Below are positions 35,576-43,959 of a DNA stretch of 64,000 nt, one piece after another (the stretch's first letter is position 1; every line of letters begins with the position of its first letter). Source of the DNA: an uncultured Isosphaeraceae bacterium (GTDB taxonomy: Bacteria; Planctomycetota; Planctomycetia; Isosphaerales; Isosphaeraceae); contig CAMFLR010000006.1 of NCBI GenBank assembly GCA_945957605.1, positions 431,834 through 495,833 of the forward strand. Reading direction: 5' to 3'. The notes below the pieces were generated by a model. That model was not told where the DNA came from. It did not search any database and saw only the letters and a program-made list of their open reading frames with translations. The translations under genes were made by a program, and so were the position numbers.

Positions 35576-37165
35576 ATGGACAGAGATAACCAGCACGATC
35601 CAGATAAGCAACAAAAACTCTTCTTTGACACCAGTAAAAAGCAGAAAGTACTTGCGCATATATTAATTGATTTAGGGAGCGTCTTGGTTGGCGTCCTCAT
35701 AAACTACTTCTCCCTTGAACCAGGAAGCCGCCTTTACTGGTTCTCGACTTTTTTGACGTCTCTGTTCCTATTGTTTGTTGTTGAAGGCCTGCGAGCGTTT
35801 TGGTTTGGCCCCAAAAGTGGCCACTACATACCAAGTAACTATATCGAAGAAATAAATAAATCCTATGATACCACAATGAAAGAAATCAACGGATCTTACA
35901 TTTCGGCTTTCTATGAAATCAAGGAAACACTTGACGCATATCTTCTTAAAGTCAAAAAAGTCTTAGGCATCTACATCATAGAAAATGTCATAGCGTATCT
36001 AAACTCTTTTGAGGCATGGAATCGGAAAATCGTTACAGCAAAAAAGATAACTAGTTATGAACAGAAAGCATGGGCCGACTTGACGTCCGCTTTTTTTGGC
36101 GAACAAGAAGGAAATGTATCGCTTGAATATGTCCCGATTAATTCACAGACCTATTGCTCGCTCTACCAACAAGCAACTGGCGATCTTGTCGAGCAAAGAC
36201 GAGGTAGATATGCGCCCAGAACACCTCAGTGGCACAAAAGAGAGAGTTCCTTAGAAGTCACGCGCTTTCACATTACGGGGATGCTGCCCGAAGAGTTCTT
36301 TAACGGGCCACAAATCGAGAACGTTGCAAAAGACTCGAAGCCGATATTCTTTTGCCATATGTGGGAAAAATACGATCTCTATAAGTATCTTGCTGATCGT
36401 GAGCGGGACTCAGGAAGTGCACGCAACGGATACACTGAGCGTCGGCTAATATTGGTCCGAGATGGAGATGCAGTGCCTTCGCCGGCCTACGGATCTTTGT
36501 CAAGCTTAAGCAAGCTCCGCGGGCAGGCAAATTTAATGATTCATCCTTCGCAATTGCATATTACCAATTCCATCAAGACCGAGTGCCCAGGTGCGGCAAA
36601 GCGTTTGTTTCGCGAATGCCACGTAGCCCAACAACACGAGTATTTAAAACACATTGAAGACATAATCGTAAGCACAGATTCTGACTATTTGTACATGCCA
36701 ATACACGATCCGGCCGAGTGCGACGGCACACCCGATGGATGCGAAAAGTCTTCTGAATGGACGAACATGCTAACGTATTATATAGAATCATTTCATTCAA
36801 GTAGAACGGATGCAATTTTCACAGAGATTGATTCGGTGCGATGGTCAAAGATCGAGAACCGCGGCCACTTCATCAAGCGATGTTTTAAGCCCGGTTGGGT
36901 CCCCGAAATCGTACTTTATGGGAACGCCAGCGCCAACGACTGGTATTTCGGCTACTTAGGCCATTATAAACCGTATACCAGAGATATGGAACTCCGCTTT
37001 CTTTCTAAATCCGATACCCAATTCCTGTACAACGAGGTATTGCAACTTCTCGCAGTAAATGAAAGAAATGGCTTTCATTATCTACATGACCTCATACCCC
37101 CAAACGCTCAAGCAAAAACGTGTGCGTCGTTAAAATATCAACATACAGGTCGACCTTTTGGGTGA
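35576..37165 (+). CDS. Two-TM membrane protein of unknown function in AT-rich islet
   Basis: 529 residues. A polar N-terminal stretch is followed by two adjacent hydrophobic helices (about 25-46 and 52-74), a helical, coiled-coil-like segment (about 88-150, with YIEEINKSYDTTMKEINGSY) and a large soluble domain of some 350 residues rich in aromatic and His residues (FFCHMWEKYDLYKYL, ERRLILVRDGD). Topology therefore looks like a membrane-anchored cytoplasmic effector or sensor. No family is recognised. Base composition is well below the surrounding genes, as in the Nudix-like gene 42 bp upstream, which suggests recent acquisition of both. No integrase, repeat or tRNA marks the islet edges. Confidence 0.65.
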   Translation: MDRDNQHDPDKQQKLFFDTSKKQKVLAHILIDLGSVLVGVLINYFSLEPGSRLYWFSTFLTSLFLLFVVEGLRAFWFGPKSGHYIPSNYIEEINKSYDTTMKEINGSYISAFYEIKETLDAYLLKVKKVLGIYIIENVIAYLNSFEAWNRKIVTAKKITSYEQKAWADLTSAFFGEQEGNVSLEYVPINSQTYCSLYQQATGDLVEQRRGRYAPRTPQWHKRESSLEVTRFHITGMLPEEFFNGPQIENVAKDSKPIFFCHMWEKYDLYKYLADRERDSGSARNGYTERRLILVRDGDAVPSPAYGSLSSLSKLRGQANLMIHPSQLHITNSIKTECPGAAKRLFRECHVAQQHEYLKHIEDIIVSTDSDYLYMPIHDPAECDGTPDGCEKSSEWTNMLTYYIESFHSSRTDAIFTEIDSVRWSKIENRGHFIKRCFKPGWVPEIVLYGNASANDWYFGYLGHYKPYTRDMELRFLSKSDTQFLYNEVLQLLAVNERNGFHYLHDLIPPNAQAKTCASLKYQHTGRPFG

Positions 37166-37487
37166 TTGATGAGAAAGTGGGATGCGTTACGCTCATCGCT
37201 GCATTTAAGAGCACACCGTCCGCCAATGGACACGATCGAGGCCACGAATGCAACTAGTCGTGCGATTCAGTCTCTAAGCGCACGCAGAATTACTTGATCG
37301 CATCCGCAAGAAACAACGCGGCTTGCCGATCGGTAACGTCATATGGCAATGGGTTTTGCGTGCTCTTAAGTCCATCGGCCTGCTGACGGCCCCGCCTAAT
37401 TGATCTCAAGGGTACACACGTGAAATCGCACTGAAATCTGGTACACTTGTGGTTTGACCAGTGATTTCCGGCCGATGGTAGGGCGCG
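37166..37487. other. Intergenic region at right edge of AT-rich islet
   Basis: About 320 bp between the islet and gpsA. Composition rises back to the window norm near 37250. Nothing further recognised. Confidence 0.4.
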
Positions 37488-38489
37488 ATGCAGTCGATCA
37501 AGAAAGTGGCGATTCTGGGCGCGGGCGGCATGGGGACCGCGCTCGGCTTGCTGTTCGACCGCCGCGGCAAGAACACACAGCTTTGGACGCGATCGCACGA
37601 CCAGGCTGCGACAATCGCCGGCACGCGTGAAAACCTGCGTCACTTGCCTGGAATCACACTCCCTGAATCGATCAGCATCACCGCCGACGCCGGAGCCGCC
37701 ACCCGCGACGCCGACCTGATTGTCGTCTCCATCCCCTCGTTCTACCTTCGCTCGACCCTGACAACCCTCGCCGACCAGATTCCCGCCAGTACGCCGATTG
37801 TGAGCGTGGTGAAGGGAATCGAGAACGTTAGCTTCGCGCGGCCGAGCCAGATCATTCGCGAGCGGTTGGGCGAACGACCGATCGCCGTGCTCAGCGGTCC
37901 CAGCCATGCCGAGGAAATCGCGCGCGGATTGCCGGCGTCGGTCGTAGTTGGAGGCAGCGACGCCGCTCTGAACTCCGCCGTCACCGAAGCGTTAAACCAC
38001 GGTGCATTTCGGGTTTACACCAATAGCGACGCCGTTGGTGTCGAGCTTGCCGGTGCCTTGAAAAACATTCTCGGACTCGCCGCGGGTATTTGCGACGGAC
38101 TCGGCTTCGGCGACAATGCCAAGGCCGCGCTGCTGACGCGGGGACTCGTCGAGATGGCCCGGTTCGCGACGGCGTTCGGTGGTCGAGAAGAAACGTTTCG
38201 CGGATTGGCGGGAGTGGGCGACGTGATCACCACGTGCTTCAGTCCGTTCGGGCGGAACCGGTCGGTCGGCGAACGGATTGGCCGAGGCGAAACGCTCGAA
38301 CAGATTCTCAGCGGGATGGTCAACGTGGCCGAGGGTGTTCCCACAACACGCAGCGTTCACGAAATGGCCCAGCAGCGCGGGATTGCGATGCCAATTACCG
38401 CTGAGGTTTATGCGATTCTGTTCGAAGAGAAACCGCCACGCGCCGCGGTTTCCGACCTGATGCTGCGCGATCCCAAAGGCGAATGGTGA
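37488..38489 (+). CDS. gpsA: NAD(P)H-dependent glycerol-3-phosphate dehydrogenase
   Basis: 333 residues, the usual length of GpsA. The N-terminal Rossmann motif is VAILGAGGMGTALG, followed by ADLIVVSIPS, VSVVKGIE, VLSGPSHAEEIA, the catalytic-lysine region ELAGALKNILGLAAGI, GDNAKAALLTRGL and the substrate-binding segment GVGDVITTCFSPFGRNRSVG. The enzyme reduces dihydroxyacetone phosphate to sn-glycerol 3-phosphate for phospholipid synthesis, in the cytoplasm. The next gene starts at the base after the stop (TGAATG), so the two are co-translated. Confidence 0.95.
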   Translation: MQSIKKVAILGAGGMGTALGLLFDRRGKNTQLWTRSHDQAATIAGTRENLRHLPGITLPESISITADAGAATRDADLIVVSIPSFYLRSTLTTLADQIPASTPIVSVVKGIENVSFARPSQIIRERLGERPIAVLSGPSHAEEIARGLPASVVVGGSDAALNSAVTEALNHGAFRVYTNSDAVGVELAGALKNILGLAAGICDGLGFGDNAKAALLTRGLVEMARFATAFGGREETFRGLAGVGDVITTCFSPFGRNRSVGERIGRGETLEQILSGMVNVAEGVPTTRSVHEMAQQRGIAMPITAEVYAILFEEKPPRAAVSDLMLRDPKGEW

Positions 38490-40409
38490 ATGTCCACCTC
38501 TCCGCCCGCGACTAATCCACTGGCCGAGACGTGCTCCATCGCCTTCAAGGAATGGGCCGGAATTTGCGCGGCCATTCGATCGGGTCGCCAGACGATCATC
38601 CTCCGCAAGGGCGGAATCGCCGAGGGGCCGGGTGGCTTCAAGCCCGAGCACGACACATTCTGGCTCTATCCCACTTACGTTCATGAAGCCGAACAAGGGC
38701 TGAAATCAGCCGGCAATCACCAGAACGACGCCGAAGCCGGGCACTTGCAGATCGACACATTGGTGCGGGTCGAGTCCGTCACGCGCATTGAAAGTCTCCC
38801 CGCACTCGAAGCACTCGCCGGCTTGCACGACTGGACACCCGAAACGGTCCAGAAGCGATTCCACTACAAGAAGCCGGGAATCTACGTGCTGGGCGTACGG
38901 GCCTACGCGCTCGACCAGCCGCATGAGATCGAAGTCACGCCCGAGCAACTTGGCTGCAAAAGCTGGGTGCCGCTCGACGCGCCGCTTTCAACACATAGCG
39001 CTCGCCCCGTTCGCACCGATAGCGAGGCCGCGGGCGATCGAAGCAGACTGGCCGCCGCTCTCCCTCAGCCGAAGCCGCCCCGCTGGAGCCTGATGCGCGA
39101 GTTGAAGGAAACTCCTGCAACGTACGCCCTCGGCGCGGCGTGGGTGCTGGTGTATGTGCTGATCAACCTCGTGCAGGGCGGATTCTCACTCAACCAGATT
39201 TCGCTCCTCGGCTTCGGCGCGGTTCGCCCCGAGGTGAGCCACTTCTTCGGCGACCTGACCTGGCGCGACTTCTCCGCCGGTCAGCCGTGGCGAGCGATTA
39301 CCGCGACGTTCATTCACTTCAGCCTTGCGCACCTGCTGCTCAACCTGATCGGCCTGATACAACTGGGGCGAAGCGTCGAAGAATGGTACGGTTCCCGGCA
39401 GTTCTTTGCGATTTGCATTGCGCTCGGCGCGATTGGCAACCTGATCGGCGTGACCGCGCGTCACTTTGTTTCGGCTTCGGTCTTGTGGCTGCAGGCGCAC
39501 GGATTTTCGCGATTGCTGCCCGACTTCATCAAGAACGCGGCCGGCTTGGGCAATGCCGATATTATTCCCGCGGCCGGCGGCTCGACGATCATCCTCGGCC
39601 TCATCGGTCTCGGCCTCGTCGTCGGCTGGCGGTCGCGCACGCGCGTCGGCATGTACCTGCGCGATCAAATGTTCGGCTTGCTCATTTTCACCGCGATCAT
39701 CGGCATCATCTGCTGGAGCGTGATCGACAATTACGGTCACGCCGGGGGAGCGATTGCCGGGTTCCTGGTCGGCCTGTTGCACCGATTCTTCGTGAAGCAT
39801 TCGGAAAAAGGATCGTTCCGAACCGTTCTGCTCGCCGGATCGGTCTTACTCGTGTTCGGTTGTGCGACGCTGCAGGCGATTGAATCGGGACGCGAGCAAA
39901 CGCGCATCAAGACCCAGCGCATTGCGAACGAACGCCTCGTGATGGTCCAGCGCGTCAAGGCGCTTCGCGATCAACTCACCGTGCTGCCAGGCCAGTACGA
40001 GCTCGTGGCCATGGAGCGATTGGGACCGTGGCTCACGGGTAATGCCCTGCTCAATCCCTCCACAACGCCGGAATTGTTCGATATCTCGCCAGCGTATGAG
40101 CTGAGCCAATATGGCGGCCGTGGCGCACTGCCACCGGGTGGCCCGCCCCCCGAAGCTGTGATGCTCTTGCGGCGATTGCTGGTGAACGTAAACGACCTCC
40201 GGCCGCTCGTTGATCCGAGCATCAACGGGCCGGAGTTTGATGTGATCGAACGCATTGGCGGCGAGTTGTGCGAGCGCCAGCCCAGCTCGGCCGACACGCT
40301 GGCGTTCCGCATCGCCCGGCTCGAGCTGCTGAAACGCACAACAAGCGTACTCAACCGGCTAACCGCCGAGGTCGAGGCGTCAGACGCCGCCCAGCAGACC
40401 AGCCGCTGA
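38490..40409 (+). CDS. DUF1802 domain fused to rhomboid-family membrane protein
   Basis: 639 residues. The first 165 match DUF1802 (AFKEWAGICAAIRSG, ILRKGGIAEGPGGF, HDTFWLYPTYVHE, FHYKKPGIYVLGVRAY). After a polar linker comes a rhomboid-type domain (about 205-430) with the IHFSLAHLLLNLIGL helix, a GGS motif (Ser365) and a GHAGG helix (His417), the two catalytic positions of rhomboid intramembrane proteases. The serine motif lacks the following glycine (GGST not GxSG), so activity is uncertain. The last 210 residues are a helical soluble tail. The gene starts directly after gpsA and its end overlaps the convergent PHP gene by 30 bp. Confidence 0.8.
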   Translation: MSTSPPATNPLAETCSIAFKEWAGICAAIRSGRQTIILRKGGIAEGPGGFKPEHDTFWLYPTYVHEAEQGLKSAGNHQNDAEAGHLQIDTLVRVESVTRIESLPALEALAGLHDWTPETVQKRFHYKKPGIYVLGVRAYALDQPHEIEVTPEQLGCKSWVPLDAPLSTHSARPVRTDSEAAGDRSRLAAALPQPKPPRWSLMRELKETPATYALGAAWVLVYVLINLVQGGFSLNQISLLGFGAVRPEVSHFFGDLTWRDFSAGQPWRAITATFIHFSLAHLLLNLIGLIQLGRSVEEWYGSRQFFAICIALGAIGNLIGVTARHFVSASVLWLQAHGFSRLLPDFIKNAAGLGNADIIPAAGGSTIILGLIGLGLVVGWRSRTRVGMYLRDQMFGLLIFTAIIGIICWSVIDNYGHAGGAIAGFLVGLLHRFFVKHSEKGSFRTVLLAGSVLLVFGCATLQAIESGREQTRIKTQRIANERLVMVQRVKALRDQLTVLPGQYELVAMERLGPWLTGNALLNPSTTPELFDISPAYELSQYGGRGALPPGGPPPEAVMLLRRLLVNVNDLRPLVDPSINGPEFDVIERIGGELCERQPSSADTLAFRIARLELLKRTTSVLNRLTAEVEASDAAQQTSR

Positions 40410-41024
40410 CGGCTTTCCCGGATTGTGCTGCGGACGAACCTTGCCGGCCTTGAGCGCGGCAACAAAATCGGCAATCGTCCGCACCGGCGCGTCGACCTCG
40501 CTGTAATAGCAGCCGACGATCTCAGGCTGATGACCGTCGCTCGACCCGGTGCGCGGCATCGGGTTGCGCTTCAACATGCGATCGGTCGATGCGCGGGTTT
40601 CGGGCGACACGTTGTTGCTAACGTATTCCACGCCGTGAAAAACTGCACCGTGCTCGGAGACGATTTCGTCGAAATCCTGCCCCCAGCGGAAGGGATGAGC
40701 CGCAACGACCGCCGCGTCATGCGCTTTGACGGTTTTGAGCAGATTCCTCAAGGTGACGCCCGCGGGAACATCGTCCAGGTTCGGCAAGCCGTAAACGAGA
40801 AAGTGCCCCTCGCGCGCCGACACCTCTGCGCCCGAAAGAATGAGCACATTAGGCGATGATTGGTTCAGCTCGGCGAGTTCGTCCTCGCTCCACTGATGAT
40901 CGTGCTCGGTGATGACAACCACGTCGAGCTTCGCGGCCTTCGCCGCGGCGATCAATTGCTTGGGGGTAATGTCACTATCGGGAGAGTAGCGTGTGGTGTG
41001 AACGTGATGATCAATTTTGACCAT
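40380..41024 (-). CDS. PHP-domain phosphoesterase
   Basis: 214 residues. Metal-binding motif I is DHHVHTTRYSPDS (HxH) followed by VITEHDHQW (motif II), the ILSGAEVSAREGHFLVYG segment, VVAAHPFRWG and a C-terminal TGSSDGHQPE. These are the PHP-family histidines and aspartates that bind a two- or three-metal centre. PHP proteins hydrolyse phosphoesters; the substrate here is unknown (tRNA-, nucleotide- or sugar-phosphate-type enzymes exist). Stop region overlaps the convergent DUF1802-rhomboid gene. Confidence 0.85.
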   Translation of the reverse strand: MVKIDHHVHTTRYSPDSDITPKQLIAAAKAAKLDVVVITEHDHQWSEDELAELNQSSPNVLILSGAEVSAREGHFLVYGLPNLDDVPAGVTLRNLLKTVKAHDAAVVAAHPFRWGQDFDEIVSEHGAVFHGVEYVSNNVSPETRASTDRMLKRNPMPRTGSSDGHQPEIVGCYYSEVDAPVRTIADFVAALKAGKVRPQHNPGKPSAAGLLGGV

Positions 41025-41479
41025 AATTCGCGTTGCCCGTCATCCTTTCGCACTTTGTTGCATCGATTCCGTTGTTTCTCCCTTCAATCGTCCCGTACCT
41101 GGGCCAATTTGTCTACGCGAGTTGAAGGCGGCGAGTCAACCATTGCCACTTCGATGAACCACATTTCATGACGCAACCGATTCCATGAGTGTATCCCGCC
41201 ACGACATCATCATGGCGCAGAATCGTGAGTCATCCTTGTTTTGGGCTCTCAAAGTGTCTCTACGACAACACCTGGTGTGAGACGGTTGGCGCCGCAATCC
41301 AACGTATGTTTTAAGTGAAGATCAAGCGAAATCAGTGCACGCCGCAGGACGGGCCGCTCGAAGCGAACTCCTTTCCGCCGTTGCACTCGAATCACGATGC
41401 CTGTACCTTTCCGATCTCCGTTTGAAGTCCGAAGCTCGCGCAGCCGAATGCTTGCGAAACGCGTTAGAACCGCTTCTTC
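41025..41479. other. Intergenic region between divergent genes
   Basis: About 455 bp upstream of both the PHP gene and the methyltransferase gene. Short frames are noise. No repeat, RNA or specific promoter box recognised. Confidence 0.4.
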
Positions 41480-42256
41480 ATGAACACATTTGACCCCGTT
41501 GCCCATGACTTCGAGTCGTTTCGCGCGTTCCCCGCCGGAGTGGCCGGACGAATTCGCGACGCCATTCTCACTCACATCGAGGCGGATAACGACGCGTTGA
41601 TTCTCGACGTCGGGGCAGGTACGGGAAGAGTCGGCGAGGCGTTCGTTGCCCGCGGCGATCGGTATGTCGGTGTCGACCTGTCGGGAGAGATGCTTGCGCG
41701 TTTCGGCGAAAAGATTCACTCGCCTGAAACTCAATTTCCGCGATTGGCTCAGGCCGATGCGCGTGCCCTCCCCTTCGCCGACCAAGCTTTCGACGTCGTG
41801 CTGCTCGTGCATGTCGTCAGCAACATCCCCGGTTGGCGACGATTGGTCGATGAATCGAAGCGAGTGCTCAATCGGGATGGAACGCTCATGGTCGGCCAGG
41901 TGAGCCGACCTGTTGACGGGCTCGACGCTCGGATGAACGCACAGCTCGATATTATTGCTGAATCACTGGGAATGCCGCCTCGACGCTCAAAAACTCAGAA
42001 ACACGATGCCAGGCGCGAGCTTGCGTCGGCAGCTCAATCTCACTCGCAGGTTACCACCGCGACCTGGGAGGCGACGCGATCGCCCGCTCTCTTTCTGGAA
42101 CGGAAGCCGACGGGCGGGCGATTTGCTGCGCTCGCTCCCGAACTGCGCGACGAAGCGCTCGCACAACTCGCCGCGTGGGCGGAGACGACGCTGGGGAGCA
42201 TCGATGCCCCCATCGTGGAAGAACATGCCTTTCTTTGTGATTTCTACCGATTTTGA
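41480..42256 (+). CDS. Class I SAM-dependent methyltransferase
   Basis: 258 residues. The N-terminal part has the SAM-binding motif ILDVGAGTGRVGEAF, VGVDLSGEML, QADARALPFADQAFD and VVLLVHVVSNIP, i.e. the Methyltransf_11 type. The acceptor cannot be read from the sequence. The gene ends 30 bp before mosB and is on the same strand, so it may be part of the Mo-storage unit, but its relation to molybdenum is unknown. Confidence 0.8.
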   Translation: MNTFDPVAHDFESFRAFPAGVAGRIRDAILTHIEADNDALILDVGAGTGRVGEAFVARGDRYVGVDLSGEMLARFGEKIHSPETQFPRLAQADARALPFADQAFDVVLLVHVVSNIPGWRRLVDESKRVLNRDGTLMVGQVSRPVDGLDARMNAQLDIIAESLGMPPRRSKTQKHDARRELASAAQSHSQVTTATWEATRSPALFLERKPTGGRFAALAPELRDEALAQLAAWAETTLGSIDAPIVEEHAFLCDFYRF

Positions 42257-42286
42257 TCGGTTTTGCCCTTTGTTGGATTCGTGTTC

Positions 42287-43138
42287 ATGAAAAAACCCAA
42301 GTCGGTCATCCCTTTGCTGGGAGACCTTTTGATCGACCGCTCGCTTAGCGAAGTCGACGTGCTCGCCGCGACCGACAACACTCCGGATTTCGCGATTTTG
42401 CCGTGGGTGAACGTCGTGAAGATCGGCGGGCAGAGCATTATGGATCGCGGCCGCGCTGCGGTTTACCCACTGGTGGAAGAGATCGCGGCCAATCTCAAAA
42501 CACACAAGATGATTCTGGGCACAGGCGCGGGCACGCGAGCGAGGCATATCTATGGCCTGGCAATCGAGCTTGGCCTGCCGACCGGCGTGCTCACCGTGCT
42601 GGGTACGGCCGTCGCCTGGCAAAACGCTCAGATGCTGCACTGCCTGCTCGCGAAATACGGGATCCCGTTCGTCGAGCCCGAAGGGTATCCCATCATTCCC
42701 AACTACATCATGGAGCGCGGTGCGGTCGTCGTTCAGGGGATGCCGCCGTACAAGCTCTGGGAAGAAAATCCCGAATCTGGCCGCATTCCGCCGCAACGCA
42801 CCGACACCGGCTGTTTCCTCACCGCCGAGGTCTTTGGCGCACGCAAGATGATCTACGTGAAGGACGAAGACGGCCTGTTTGACAGCGATCCCAAGAAGAA
42901 CCCGCAGGCGAAATTCATCCCGCGAATCGGCCTGAACGAGTTGCTCTCGCTCGATTTGCACGACCTGATCGTCGAGCGGGCGGTGCTCGACCTGATGCGG
43001 CACACGCGCCATGTCCGCGAGATTCAATTCATCAATGGCCTCGTTCCGGGGCAGCTTACCGCCGCGCTCAATGGCGAGCCGGTCGGTTCTACCATCTATC
43101 GCGACGACGTCGCGCGCGGAGGCTCGACATCGTCATGA
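42287..43138 (+). CDS. mosB: Molybdenum storage protein, beta-type subunit
   Basis: 283 residues from the ATG of MKKPKSVIPL; an upstream TTG is rejected. It belongs to the amino acid kinase/UMP-kinase fold. The segments VVKIGGQSIMDRGRAAVYPLVEEI, GTGAGTRARHIY, QGMPPYKLWEE and KMIYVKDEDGLFDSDPKKNP agree closely with the beta subunit (MosB) of the Azotobacter molybdenum storage protein as I remember it. MoSto uses ATP to load polyoxomolybdate clusters inside an alpha3-beta3 cage and releases molybdate by pH. It is overlapped by mosA (ATGA), consistent with a hetero-oligomer. Cytoplasmic. UMP kinase itself is less likely, given the DRGRAAV region and the gene pair. Confidence 0.85.
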   Translation: MKKPKSVIPLLGDLLIDRSLSEVDVLAATDNTPDFAILPWVNVVKIGGQSIMDRGRAAVYPLVEEIAANLKTHKMILGTGAGTRARHIYGLAIELGLPTGVLTVLGTAVAWQNAQMLHCLLAKYGIPFVEPEGYPIIPNYIMERGAVVVQGMPPYKLWEENPESGRIPPQRTDTGCFLTAEVFGARKMIYVKDEDGLFDSDPKKNPQAKFIPRIGLNELLSLDLHDLIVERAVLDLMRHTRHVREIQFINGLVPGQLTAALNGEPVGSTIYRDDVARGGSTSS

Positions 43139-43959
43139 CCGACAACCCAAACAACGGTGGAGCGCGACACGTCCCCTCCCCCTTGATGTGCGAGTCACTC
43201 GTCGACAAGGACGTCATCGCCGGCACCGAGGCGCCGGTTCGAGCGATCTTGCCGCACTTGAATGTGATCAAGGTTGGCGGCCGGTCGATCATGGACCGCG
43301 GCGGCAGTGCGGTTTTGCCGCTCGTCGACGAGATCGCCGCGAACCAGGCGAAGTACACGCAAATCATTGGCGCGGGTGCAGGCGTGCGATCGCGACACAT
43401 TCTCTCCGTCGGCCTCGACCTCGGCCTGCCCACCGGCATGCTGGCGATGCTCAGCGGTAAGGACGCAGCGCAAAACGCTTATATGCTGTCGTGCCTGCTG
43501 GCGCGTCACGGCTTCGTTTACCTTGAAGCACCGTTCCTGGTGCAACTTCTGCCCGCAATGCTGGCTGCCGCCAAGGGAGCCGTCTTCAACGGCACGCCGC
43601 CGTACGACCAGTGGGAGCACCCTCCCGCCATCGGCAAAATTCCGCCGCACCGGAGTGACGCGGGTTCTTACCTCGTCGCCGAAGTCTACGGCGCGCGGAA
43701 GATGATCTACCTCAAGGACGTCGACGGTCTTTACGACGACGATCCGGCAACGAATCCGAATGCCAAGCACATCCCAAGGATTTCGGCCAGCGAGCTCATT
43801 GCGCTCGACTTGAAAACACTGCCGATCGACCGCGTGGTGGTCGATCTCATTCGGCGTTCCAAGCTGGCGCACGAGGTCCAAATCGTGAATGGCCTCGTGC
43901 CGGGAAATCTCACCCGCGCCCTCGATGGCGAGCCGATCGGCACGATCATTCACAAATAA
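43135..43959 (+). CDS. mosA: Molybdenum storage protein, alpha-type subunit
   Basis: 274 residues, with the start overlapping the mosB stop (ATGA). Same fold and a paralogue of the preceding gene: IKVGGRSIMDRGGSAVLPLVDEI, GAGAGVRSRHILSVGLDLGLP, FNGTPPYDQWE, KIPPHRSDAGSYLVAE and QIVNGLVPGNLTRALDGEP. RSRHILSVGLDLGLP and PPHRSDAGS match the alpha subunit (MosA) pattern of Azotobacter, so this is taken as alpha. The two subunits probably form the Mo/W storage complex. The 14 bp at its end overlap the convergent membrane-protein gene. Confidence 0.85.
   Translation: MTDNPNNGGARHVPSPLMCESLVDKDVIAGTEAPVRAILPHLNVIKVGGRSIMDRGGSAVLPLVDEIAANQAKYTQIIGAGAGVRSRHILSVGLDLGLPTGMLAMLSGKDAAQNAYMLSCLLARHGFVYLEAPFLVQLLPAMLAAAKGAVFNGTPPYDQWEHPPAIGKIPPHRSDAGSYLVAEVYGARKMIYLKDVDGLYDDDPATNPNAKHIPRISASELIALDLKTLPIDRVVVDLIRRSKLAHEVQIVNGLVPGNLTRALDGEPIGTIIHK

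Noticed and set aside
37290..37907. Minus-strand frame of 205 codons
   Set aside because: Antisense of gpsA start and the intergenic region.
41249..41812. Minus-strand frame of 187 codons
   Set aside because: Covers the methyltransferase start on the opposite strand; no features.
41987..43027. Minus-strand frame of 346 codons
   Set aside because: Antisense of mosB and the methyltransferase; no conserved features.
42287..43959. UMP kinase (pyrH) pair
   Set aside because: Same fold, but the tandem overlapping genes and DRGRAAV/RSRHILSVGLDLGLP segments fit the molybdenum storage subunits.
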